Assembly (NCBI GenBank): GCA_014621425.1
Contig: JAANBB010000220.1
Span: forward strand, 1 to 64,000
DNA length: 64,000 nt
Direction of reading: 5' to 3'
Origin: Cylindrodendrum hubeiense
Taxonomy: Eukaryota > Ascomycota > Sordariomycetes > Hypocreales > Nectriaceae
Shown here: in pieces, positions 1 to 9,317 of the stretch
How positions within the stretch are numbered: the first letter of the stretch is position 1
How the letters are laid out: each line of letters starts with the position of its first letter
Position numbers and translations under genes: made by a program
Notes under the pieces: model-generated
Seen by the model: the letters and a program-made list of their open reading frames with translations, nothing else
Database searches by the model: none
Told to the model about the DNA's origin: nothing

Positions 1-644
1 GGCTTCTGCACGCCTCCGGATTTGGGATCGATAAGAGCCGGCGGTGCGGGCGGGAAGCAGATCATTCGAGCTGGATCCCAGATGATCAGAGTGATGATGA
101 AAGCGGCTGCCACTGGAATGAGTAGGTCGAGCAGCCATGCGACGGTGTATACGGCGAGGAACGCAGAGGTCCGTTGGTATTCCTTCCAGGACCGAAGGCG
201 GATAATATGCTTCCAAAAGGAAAACAGATTGGTCACAACAATCATGTAGAATCGCTCTAGCTGGGCCCTCAACTTGTCGGGCGAGAAATCTTCGTCCTCG
301 GCAATATTCAAGTCCAGCTGGCCTAAGGGTGGCTCGTCGATCCTCTTGACGCGAAACACTTGCTTGTCAAACCTCCGGATCAAAGTCCAGAGCTCTGCAT
401 TATCCAGGCCTCCGACTACGGGATTGGGAGACTGCTCATCGTTCCAGCCAAGATCGCGCACCTCGCTGTGGTCATGCTGCATCTGGCTGGCGCCCTTGTC
501 GCCAAGGTCTGCGTGCTTGCTCTCCTCGGCGAGGAGATGGCTGGCGGTAGGAGCCTCTTGTTCATATCTCTCGACGAGTTCGGGCTCGCTCTCGGTGCTG
601 AAGTTCGATGACTGGAGTAGCTCTTCATCTTGTAAAGTCGCCAT
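1..644 (-). CDS. DUF3292-like membrane protein, 5' part (runs off the window)
   Basis: An uninterrupted minus-strand frame of 214 codons starts at ATG 644 (MATLQDEELLQ) and leaves the window at base 1, so only the N-terminal part is seen. The first 70 or so residues are acidic and probably disordered. They are followed by a conserved-looking block (GWNDEQSPNPVVGGLDN, then LWTLIRRFDKQVFRVK) and a hydrophobic segment near residues 165-190 (AVYTVAWLLDLLIPVAAAF, then IITLII) that should span a membrane. The pattern matches fungal DUF3292 proteins as I remember them; their function is unknown. No intron is needed in the visible part. The upstream region carries a perfect CRE palindrome at 867-874. 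Family assignment is from memory of the motif pattern, not from a search. Confidence 0.75.
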   Translation of the reverse strand, partial: MATLQDEELLQSSNFSTESEPELVERYEQEAPTASHLLAEESKHADLGDKGASQMQHDHSEVRDLGWNDEQSPNPVVGGLDNAELWTLIRRFDKQVFRVKRIDEPPLGQLDLNIAEDEDFSPDKLRAQLERFYMIVVTNLFSFWKHIIRLRSWKEYQRTSAFLAVYTVAWLLDLLIPVAAAFIITLIIWDPARMICFPPAPPALIDPKSGGVQK

Positions 645-1625
645 TTTTACGGCAGTAGGATGGGGAGAAACCTTTGAAAGACGGAGTTTACAAGAAAATA
701 TTTAGCTCGCCCAGCAGATGCGACGGGTGTCTCCTCGGGGCCAGTCTAAGTATCAATATTCAATGGCATTTGGCCTTTCCACCCAATCCAGACATCTTGA
801 TGCCTCCACCGACGTCAAGACTCCACTGCCAGTGCCTTGTGTTGACGTATAGCGTTCAATCAGCCATGACGTCATGGATAAACCGATGATGACGGGTTTC
901 AAGCCCGTTGGTGTGCATGTCCGGATGATCTGCAGCACAAGGACGGGATACCACCCTTCTGCTGCACAGCAGAAAAAGACATCGAAATTACCGAAAAAAA
1001 TACATTCATGTCCTCGCGAGGTGTCAGACCTTGCAAGTTGCACTGAAACAGAGCTGGAAGAGGACTGGAGCCAGATTGGAAATTAATCGGAGCAGAACCA
1101 GTTCTAGTAGCAGCATCACCAGTACCAAAGCTAACTTTGATTGGTATACAGTTGGATTAATGTGTTGGGTGCTGATGATTAGCTGGCTCAGAGGGCTGTG
1201 AGAGATATTCAAGGCGTTGCTGGTCGGTGGGGTTGTTTTGACTGGTACTCGTTCTTGCCCATCAGATTGGGTGTGAGTTAGGTGCTTAACGTAATGGTTT
1301 TGTTTCAATCTGCAATGTGAATGATCTCTTAACACAAACATTCATAATTTTGCCACTAGAGACTCGGAGAGAGGGGAATAATGATGAACAGATGGGAACC
1401 ATGGTGAGCTGTGGAGTGCTTAGCTTTAATTTTGCATTCGACGATGGCTAGTGTCCCCTAAGCCTGACATTAGGAGCATAAGATCCCTGATCAAGCCATC
1501 GTCATAGAGTAAAATGAAATGTTATTATCAAGATTCTTCGCAACAAATGAATACAAAATGTTGCCTAAAAGCACCGAGGCAATAAGCCTATTATGATAAA
1601 GAATTGGCCCAACCATACCCATGTC
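645..1625. other. Intergenic region with promoter of the DUF3292 gene
   Basis: No convincing coding exon is seen; the 105-codon minus frame at 1024-1341 has no recognisable domain. The left part is the promoter of the DUF3292 gene and holds three CRE-like sites: TGACGTCG on the minus strand at 810-817, TGACGTAT at 843-850 and the perfect TGACGTCA at 867-874. The right part is the 3' flank of the NmrA-like gene that ends at 1626. Confidence 0.5.
867..874. promoter_or_regulatory. CRE palindrome TGACGTCA
   Basis: Perfect ATF/CREB-type palindrome about 220 bp upstream of the DUF3292 start codon, with half-matching sites at 810-817 and 843-850. In fungi such sites bind Atf1/CREB-like bZIP factors. 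Functional use here is inferred from sequence only. Confidence 0.4.
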
Positions 1626-2586
1626 CTACTTTGCTGAATAGGTATCTTTTATCCAGACACCCAGATCTTTCAACTCAGGGTGCATCTCCTTCAAGGATTT
1701 GATGTCCGCCCCATAGCCTTCCTTCTCAAAGAAACTAAACATTGTTCCCATCTCCTCTGACATCGACAAGGCCAGACTCGCCAGAAAGCTAAATGTAGTG
1801 GGCGGGGCTTTGTTGGTCTCCTTTTCGAACACATCCACGAGTTGGCTGTATGTCAACTCATCGCCAGCCAGAGAGATGCTCTTCCCCTTGAAATTCTCTG
1901 GATCCATGAACGAGAGTGCACCAAATACACCGATGTCTTCGACTGAAATGAGTTGAAGATGGCGTGATTTGACAACATCCCGCCAGGCAGTAGCGAAGAT
2001 TTTGCCCACGAAGCCAACAGAAAAGTTCTCCATAAAGGCGACTGGTCTCAGGATAGTCCAATTCATGTCGGAATTTTGAGTTTTGTCAATGAGATGATGC
2101 TCAATGTTGTGTTTGCTCTTGAAATGCGGGATGTTGGTTGGGTTATCAATTGACTTGGCTCCATTCCGATCAACAGAAGAGTAAACAAAATGCTTAACGC
2201 CATGTTTGATTGCAGAGTCAACGAGGGATTTCCCTTGAGCTTCTTCGATAATCGGGCCAGTTTTGTTCATGGCGGGGAGCTATCGTGTTGTTAGAGAGGC
2301 TCCCCAACTTACTAATGCCCTGGGCACTCACTTGAACACTGAAGACACCCCAGATAGGTGATGATGTTAACTTCCTGGCACTATCAAAGATCGATTCTGT
2401 GTTATTAAGGTCTCCCTGAACAAGAGAGATGTTGGTCGATTTGGCAGCCAACCGCTTCGCTGCAGGAGAAGAAACGTCTCGGGTGACAGCGAGAATTTTG
2501 AAGTCTGCATTCCGAGCAAGCAGGGCCTTGATAACGCTACCACCCTGTTTCCCGGTTGCACCCGTTATGAGAAGAACCGGCGACAT
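1626..2586 (-). CDS. NmrA-like NAD(P)-binding protein (copy 1)
   Basis: Two exons, 2586-2332 and 2279-1626, joined across a 52-bp GT-AG intron (2280-2331, donor GTGAGT, branch CTAAC) give 302 residues. The join restores the family motif GVFSVQLPAMNK. An N-terminal Rossmann glycine motif (ITGATGKQGGSV, residues 7-18) binds the dinucleotide. The segment VKHFVYSSVDRNG is the typical NmrA substitute for an SDR active site. NmrA-like proteins are Rossmann-fold sensors or reductases; the founder NmrA represses the GATA factor AreA. This one is of the shorter unassigned type, so a substrate cannot be named. It lies on the same strand as the Zn2Cys6 regulator at 3228-5255 and a second NmrA-like gene at 6214-7272, suggesting one co-regulated group. 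Confidence 0.88.
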
Positions 2587-3227
2587 GGTAGCGATGATGG
2601 AAATGATGTATGGGGATGAAGGTACTGATGCGGGTTGTGTGAACTGCTATGCTTGATGCGGGCCTCGACTGGTATTTAAATGGTATAGTTTGCAGCTAGG
2701 TTCAAAACATGAGCTCATGCTCCAAGATGGCGGACTAATTTAAGTTAGCAAGCAATTTCGCCTTTACGGTTCTGCCGATTTAGCTTACGAATATCAGGCT
2801 TGACGGTTTGCCGGGACCAGTAAGAATTGATATCGCTCTCCGAGCCGGACGCCGGATGTGGGGCGACACTGTTTGCAGCAATCATCGGAGTCGAAGGTTT
2901 GCCGAGCAAAGAGCATGAGTCGTAATTAATCATTTAAACTTTGACCGCTTCGCATCTCCGTGTCGCCCATCGATTGACAGTCTTATCTAAGTATCATGCC
3001 GAGTAGTTGGTGAACATGATGATAAGGAGCTCGACCGATAAGATTGATTTCGTGTATCAAAACACCTGAGACACTCGGAGAATTTGAAGGACGCATCACG
3101 ATGTAGCAAAGAAGTGTATTAAAGGAATGTGCATCAAGGTTATTAAAACTGACCCAGTACAGCGCAATATGCTCCAATGTAGCAATGCGGGCCACTGAAC
3201 ATGATATGCTGTTTCAACACCAATATA
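2587..3227. other. Intergenic: promoter of NmrA-like copy 1
   Basis: No coding exon recognised. It contains the promoter of the NmrA-like gene at its left edge and the 3' flank of the Zn2Cys6 gene at its right edge. AT-rich, with no obvious repeat. Confidence 0.4.
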
Positions 3228-5255
3228 TTAGGGACGAAAAATTACCCCAGGCGAGTAGGTGCCCATTTTGGCAAATAAGGGAAGTATTATGGGAGTGTGA
3301 GAATGTTGATTGATCTGGAATGTATTGGGTTAGGATCCGGTTAGAATGAATGCAATTATTTTTCCGTACCTTTTCGAGCACTGCGGATTGGATACCACGT
3401 TGTCTCATTTCATCAGCGAGTTGGTTCGCCAAAGATCCGGTCACTGGATTGTTCTTGCCAATTGCAACCATAATCTTGAGTAAAAATTCGAGGTTGCTGC
3501 GGCTGTGACCGCTTTCCGCTTGAGCGTCCTCAAGAAACACCAAAGCAGTGATATACGCTGAGAAATTGATCAAGGGGTTTTGAAGCGCCGTGCTCAGGTT
3601 CGTGATCATCTTGAAAACGTTGACAATTTCCTCTGCAGCCGGTAGCAATCGAGCTTGGCTTAGTCGTATTTGATACTCTGGTACGGGCTGCGATTGCATT
3701 CTCCAAAGCGCAGCCCTGTGGAGACAAATAATTGCAGTTTGGATCATAACATTGACCAATACCGCATTTTGACATCGAAAACCAGCAGGGAGACGAAGTG
3801 TATCGGGTAACAATACAAGCATACTAGCCAGATCATTATCAATACTTCTGTGCTGTTTCCAGTAGGGATCGATTGACGGATTCGTCATCATCTCCAGACG
3901 GCTTTCAGAAGTATGCGTTATTGTCCGATGGAAAATGTGAGCAGTGATTACTCGTCCGGCAAAGGAAGAATAATTATTCTCATTTTGTAGCTCATCTGAT
4001 AAGAAGCTCGACTTTTCGTTGTAGCCACTTTGGTATGCTTCCTCTGAGGCTGGTAGAAGCGTGTGTATCTAGACTGAGTCAGTAGCTGCACGCGAGTAAA
4101 TTATAAGACCAGTCAATCTGACCTGATTACTGAGAATCAAGACCGGCCACCCAGTAGTGGCGGCAACAAATCGGTCGGCACAGAAGATCGCCCACCATGT
4201 CCGTCGTTTCTCTTCTAACTCCAACCAGTCGTGACTTGATTCAGTGTCGGGTATCAGATCGATTTTGTCCAGATGTAATATCTGCGCTATGCGGATGCCA
4301 CAGCAAAGACTGGTTGCAGCTCTTAAGAAAGCCTTGTGTTCAGCTTCAAAGGTGGCAGATAAAATACGGAATTGTGGATGGGCTAGCGAGATGTGAGCGT
4401 CTCTCAATTCCTGACGACATTAGTAAAGGCCATGATATGTACTACTTGATTTACATTAATCTCATCTGAGCTAGCATACGCTCTTGCCCGTTGATAAAAT
4501 GGGACACCCAAGTGCCTGTGGGTTTCGGAACTCTCCGCTGCTAAAGCCATCACAATGTATTGGAGACACATTGGCAACTGAAGCTCAATGGGCATGTGAA
4601 GGGATACTAGATAGCGTTGTCGATGCAAAATGGGCGCAGCGTGATGGATTTTGTCAAAGTATATTGTCACCCTAACATGCACGAGTCAATTCAACGTTGC
4701 ACTGAGCCAGGCGGTGTGGAAGCCATACAGATCTTCAATGAGTTGACGAGGGGGGAGCTGCTCGAAGAGGGATGTTCGAGATAGATCACTCAGCGGGCTG
4801 TGGTGTTGTGAAGCTAAGCCAGGTTGCTCGGCTCCGGTAGCCACGCTGGCGAGCATTGGATCGAGTACTGCCGCATCTGCCATGCGTTGGGGATTTAGAT
4901 CCTCATTTTGAAGTAAGCTTTCGAGTTCCACTAGAGTATCTTAGCCTCAGCTCGAGTGCAACAACGGGCCCCGTAGATGCCTTGGGTAGGGACTTGATGA
5001 CTAACTTAGCTGAGTCTCGAGGTCTCGAATACTCGGTCGCTTGTTGCCGCGGGAGACTTGTCTCGATGTGGGATAACTGCAGTCATGGCCTGATTTGATG
5101 CAGCGGTCGCAGGAAGGCTTCGACCGATCGCACTTTAGTCGCCTCGCTCGGCATTGCGTGCATGATAGCGGGGGAGCGCTTGGCTTTCTCCGGCGGCTTC
5201 CGGTTGCGTTCTCGACAACCGTCGGCGGCTGCCCGCTTGTGGCGGCATCTGGCAT
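3228..5255 (-). CDS. Zn2Cys6 fungal-specific transcription factor
   Basis: Six exons on the minus strand (5255-5006, 4930-4729, 4671-4455, 4410-4123, 4068-3370, 3314-3228) sum to 1743 nt, 580 residues, with phase kept at every junction. The DNA-binding cluster is CTQCRARRLKCDRSKPSCDRC followed by IKSGHDC at about residues 30-57, the six-cysteine Zn2 pattern. A middle-homology region follows (YFDKIHHAAPILHR, then RAATSLCCGIRIAQILHLD and RRTWWAIFCADRF), typical of the Fungal_trans family. The 44-bp intron 4411-4454 is at the short limit but has a good branch (TTTACTAAT) and gives the expected helix. The apparent start seven codons further upstream in some frames is TTG, so ATG 5255 is chosen. 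It sits between two NmrA-like genes on the same strand and is the likely local regulator. Confidence 0.85.
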
Positions 5256-6213
5256 CTCGAACAAGTTTGGAGGTTGAAGGGGACCAGAGGCTCTTGGGAA
5301 GAGACTCCGCGCACTCTAACGGGGAGAGAGATAAAGTCTAGAAGTCTCGCGAGGTTTGTGTTTCGCCGGCCGTTCTGGAGCAGGTGCAGGGTGTCATTTG
5401 TGAGCACCGTTACTTCATTAAAGGCGAGATAAGACGCTGTGAGCAAGGTTTCTAGTCTACTGAGTCGTACAGGGCTCAAAGTCCATCGAGCGCAGTTGTT
5501 CTATTGGGCAGGTATCAGATTAGATTCCGATTAAAGTTTCTCCAAAAGACCTAAAATCCATTTGCTCACTTTCGTCTGTCACTCTAGTACGAAGGGGGAG
5601 AGAGTGGACACTGAAATGTATACCTGAACAGGTCCAATCTCAACGAAAGGTCCTTGGAAAAATCTGTTGGGTACGACGTAATAGCTCACGGAGGTAGACG
5701 GCACAGGGTACGTGGCTTGGCCGTATCATGCGGTGGTTTCAAACAACCGTGCGGTGTGGGCTGGCGGCGGGATATCGCCGTCCGACAGATTCGCGAGAGT
5801 GGAGACGACGAATAGAAGACAAGCTCGGACAGCGAGGTTAGTCCTTGTGGACGTCATTGTGTGGGTCGATGCTGCTCATTCTTGTTAGCGCCGTCACTCC
5901 ATTGCACTAATGTCTCCTCATTCCAACGGCGATATCCGTATTATGCTGATCTCTTGAGGCACAGACCGAGCTATTCTGAATAATGCGGCATGCGTGGCAG
6001 CGTGGGAAAATAGCAAATTGTGGTACGGTCAGCGTGGAGAAAGATGTGTTGCCAAGCTATCACCAAAAAGACGATGGGAAATGAGGCAGGTGTATAGGAA
6101 ACGTCAGGGTCTGAGAGCTTCCTCAAATAAGATTGAGTAGATATTGCTATCATGCATTTATCTGTACTGGCATGCGATATGTGAAATTGGCTGTCTAAAA
6201 TACGTCGAATCTA
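5256..6213. other. Intergenic: promoter of the Zn2Cys6 gene
   Basis: No coding exon recognised. The 114-codon minus frame 5135-5479 overlaps the zinc cluster out of frame and is a shadow. The stretch should hold the promoter of the Zn2Cys6 gene and the 3' flank of NmrA-like copy 2. Confidence 0.4.
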
Positions 6214-7272
6214 CTAAAACTGGCTCTTGTTGGCGGTGAGGAAGTCCTTCCATGATGTGGGCTTCAAACCGACATCGGCCAACAGGTCAATACTTTCCTT
6301 CAGGTCCTTTCCTGCGTAATACCCTGGTTCCTCGATGAAAAGGTGATTTTCAAGCATCTCATCCGCAAGCGGTCCGGGGAGGAAGCTCTTGTACGTCTCC
6401 GCATCAATGTTCACAAATCGCGCCGTCTTGCCAGTCACTTCCTCAAACTCGGAAACAATCTGACTGGGCGTGTAGTAGCCAGCAGCTGCAAGAATTTGCT
6501 TGCCGATAACATTCGTCGCGTTCCTCATGGATGCTACGACAAATTTGCCTGGGAGTCCCGAGTTAGCAATCTTTCGGTCTAGTGGTACGGGAACGACGGC
6601 CTGGGCCTGGCTACTCACCGACATCAGATCCGGCATCGATCAGCGGGAACCTGGCCTTGTCTCCGACAGGGTATGCGAGGGTGTACACATTGTCTTCTCC
6701 CTTTTTGATCATTTGAAGATCGGTAAAATTGCTCATGAAGTATCCCGGAAGGACAAACGAGCTTGGGATGTTTTTGGACCGGATGTATTGCTCGACTTCG
6801 GCCTTGTCGTCGAAATGAACCACATGCTTGAGACGGCCGTTGGTGGTTTCAGTGACATGAAACAACGATGAGTAAATCAAGTGCTTCACTCCAATGTCGG
6901 AAGCGACATCTGCCACATTCTGTCCGTGAGCCTTCTCTTGGGTTCCAGCTGCTGACATGAAGTCGGGGGTAGTGACCAGAAACACTGTGTGGGATGCAGT
7001 GAGAGCCTCCGCAAGTGAGCTCTTGGAGCTCATATCAGCCTGTTCCCGCGTTAGCTTTATGAAAATTTAGGCCAGGTTTGCGCGATTGAACAACTTACCG
7101 AGACCACGTCGACACCCTGCTTCAGCAAAGCTTGGGCTGAGGGCTTGGAGGTATCACGAGTGACGGCTCGAATCTTGAACTCCTTCGACAGAACAGGATC
7201 GGCAAGGACTGCCTTGACAACAGAACCTCCCTGCTTCCCGCTAGCACCGAATACGGTCAGAATCTTCGACAT
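6214..7272 (-). CDS. NmrA-like NAD(P)-binding protein (copy 2)
   Basis: Three exons (7272-7099, 7039-6619, 6548-6214) with introns 7040-7098 (GTAAGT, branch GCTAAC) and 6549-6618 (GTGAGT, branch GCTAAC) give 309 residues. The N-terminus has the Rossmann motif VFGASGKQGGSVVKAVL; the segment VKHLIYSSLFHVTE is the usual NmrA/HSCARG signature, and the C-terminal half (GKQILAAAGYYTPSQIV, FEEVTGKTARFVN) matches the substrate side of the fold. It is a paralogue of the gene at 1626-2586 but clearly diverged. Members act as NADP(H)-sensing regulators or reductases; none can be assigned here. It faces a divergent SDR gene across a 680-bp promoter region. Confidence 0.88.
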
Positions 7273-7954
7273 CTTAGTAGTGGTTTGCTGTGTGGGTGTC
7301 TTAATGGAGTCGGTAGATAATTATAGTTGGAAAGGATAGAGACTGAGATATTCGAAATGAGCAGGTAGGCACTGTTCGTCGACATATATATAGGTTTTTT
7401 TGGACGGCAGTCTCGGCGGGACTCAGTTGGGTCACCGCCGAACGACCCCGATGTACACGTATCCCAGATGCGATTTAAATCATTTGGGCTTCCGGGAACT
7501 CGCCCTCGGGGAGCGACAGATTACCGAACGCTCTGTGGTGTACTTGTATCCGGTATCCAAAATGAAACTCTTTCTGAAAATGCGCTTGGTTTTGGTGGGG
7601 CGCGGTCTCAGCACGCCCGATCGCTCGGGGGGGACTGGCGTTGATTCGGAGCTGCTCGGACAGCGATATGACAAATCACACCATGTTGGGTCCAATGCAT
7701 TACTTCACCCCTCTCACTTGGTTCAGTCGTGCCAGCGGTCGAATTATGGCCCGGTTTACACGAGACACACAGGCACTGGTAACCTGATTGGGAATAGACC
7801 CAAATCAGATAAGTAAACTTTGCTGAGCTTGTACATAAACTGCCGCGACCCCGCTTCCGGATGGTATATATAAATGGAGTCGATGCTCACAGTTATTTGT
7901 TTACCATCTATTACTGGCTTGAAATATCAATCCGTTCATCATTATCAAATTGCC
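7273..7954. promoter_or_regulatory. Divergent promoter between NmrA-like copy 2 and an SDR gene
   Basis: Shared 5' region of two oppositely directed oxidoreductase-type genes. A TATA-like run (tatatataaa) lies at about 7864-7873, 80-90 bp before the SDR start codon, and another (acatatatata) near 7381-7391 precedes the NmrA-like gene. ORFs seen inside have no domain and are ignored. Confidence 0.45.
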
Positions 7955-8855
7955 ATGGCTCTCAGATCCTTTTACGCCCTTGTTGTGGGTGCTGGACCCG
8001 GTACAGGTTAGGAGCCCCATCCACGCTGCCGTTGCTCGAATCTCATCAGTATTTCCAGGCCGAGCGGCCGCCATCAGATTTTCAAAGGCCTACCCCGTCG
8101 TTTTAATCGCCCGTAGAGCTGAGAGCTATGAGGACACTGTTGCGGAAATTCGGCAAGGCGGGGGACAGGCTATTGGCATTGCGGCTGATGTGACAGATGC
8201 GGCTTCACTCCAGTCCACATTCGACACCATAGCCAAAGAGCTGCCAGATTCCAAACTTGCTGCCGCCATTTATAATGTGAACGGCGGGTTTTTGATAAAG
8301 CCATTTTTGGACCTTAAGCAGGAGGAATTTCAGACGGCCTACTTCGGCACGGCGTGCGTTGCGTTTCAAATCCCCATCGCTGTGAGAACCATCACTAAAA
8401 GTTTACAGCGGCGCATTCTTCTCATTTGCGCAAAAGACGCTTCCCTTGCTGCTTGAGTCAGTGCCTGATTCCCCACACCCACCATCCCTGATCGTCACAG
8501 GCGCTACTGCATCCATCAAGGCGTCTGCGAAATTCGCATCATTCGCAGCTGGCAAGTTTGCGCTACGTGCATTGAGTCAATCCTTAGCCCGCGAATTTGG
8601 CCCTCAAGGAGTCCATATTGCCCATGCCATCATCGACGGACTCATTGACACTCCGGCAACGAAGGGGATGAATAATAATGTTAAGGATGGCAAAATTAAG
8701 CCTGAAGCGGTAAGTCTTTCACACGAAGCTATCTACCACTAATTCTGAACAATTTGTGTCTGTAGATTGCGGAAAGCTATTGGCATCTGCATAGCCAGCC
8801 CCGGTCCTGTTTCACTCAAGAGCTGGACTTGAGACCATATTCGGAAAGTTTCTAA
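7955..8855 (+). CDS. Atypical short-chain dehydrogenase/reductase with Phe in place of catalytic Tyr
   Basis: Four exons (7955-8006, 8059-8353, 8409-8709, 8766-8855) give 245 residues. The glycine-rich nucleotide motif GAGPGTG spans residues 12-18 and is itself split by the first intron. The usual SDR NNAG element is replaced by NVNGG, and the catalytic YxxxK is FAAGK at residues 161-165, so the tyrosine is phenylalanine while the lysine stays. The C-terminal WHLHSQPRSCFTQELDLRPY is the typical end of a fungal/bacterial group of SDR-like proteins with this substitution, as I recall. It should fold and may bind NAD(P), but classical Tyr-dependent reduction is doubtful. It diverges from an NmrA-like gene and probably belongs to the same regulated group. 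Confidence 0.82.
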
Positions 8856-9317
8856 AGCGTAAAAGATACGACTATGGATTATCTACTGGTCTGCAGGGGC
8901 TCAAAGAGACCAGCATCTTGTTTTTAGGAGCCTCCGCGTGTTTCATGGCCCAGATTCACACAAACTCACACGGCTGTTTTGGATGATCTGGTAGTCAAGA
9001 CGTTTTGCTTCCACGAATGCGGTCCCCAACTGTGTACTTTTGGACTTCGCGTTAAGATAACTGCGTAGGCACAGAATTGACATAGAGAACGATGGGTTTA
9101 ATTGGCACAAAGATAAAGGAAAGTGACATCAGGTTTATTTTCACTAGTGTCTATCAGGCTCCAAAAACGTGATTATCACAATAGCTTGCCTGCATGTCTA
9201 ATGCCAAACACGAACCCTTCAAAGCCAAGATTGGCTTGACGCTGGAGTCATTTTGCTTATTTGACAATGATGCTGTGGTAAAGAATATAGATGCGATGGG
9301 CTTCTTTTTATTGGGAA
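8856..9317. other. Intergenic, convergent 3' ends
   Basis: Region between the 3' ends of the SDR gene and the NLR pseudogene. No exon, repeat or RNA gene recognised. Confidence 0.4.

Noticed and set aside
1024..1341. 105-codon minus frame
   Set aside because: No recognisable domain, no splice partners, low-complexity leucine run; lies in a promoter region.
5135..5479. 114-codon minus frame over the zinc-cluster exon
   Set aside because: Out-of-frame shadow of the Zn2Cys6 gene; its apparent cysteines do not form a zinc pattern.
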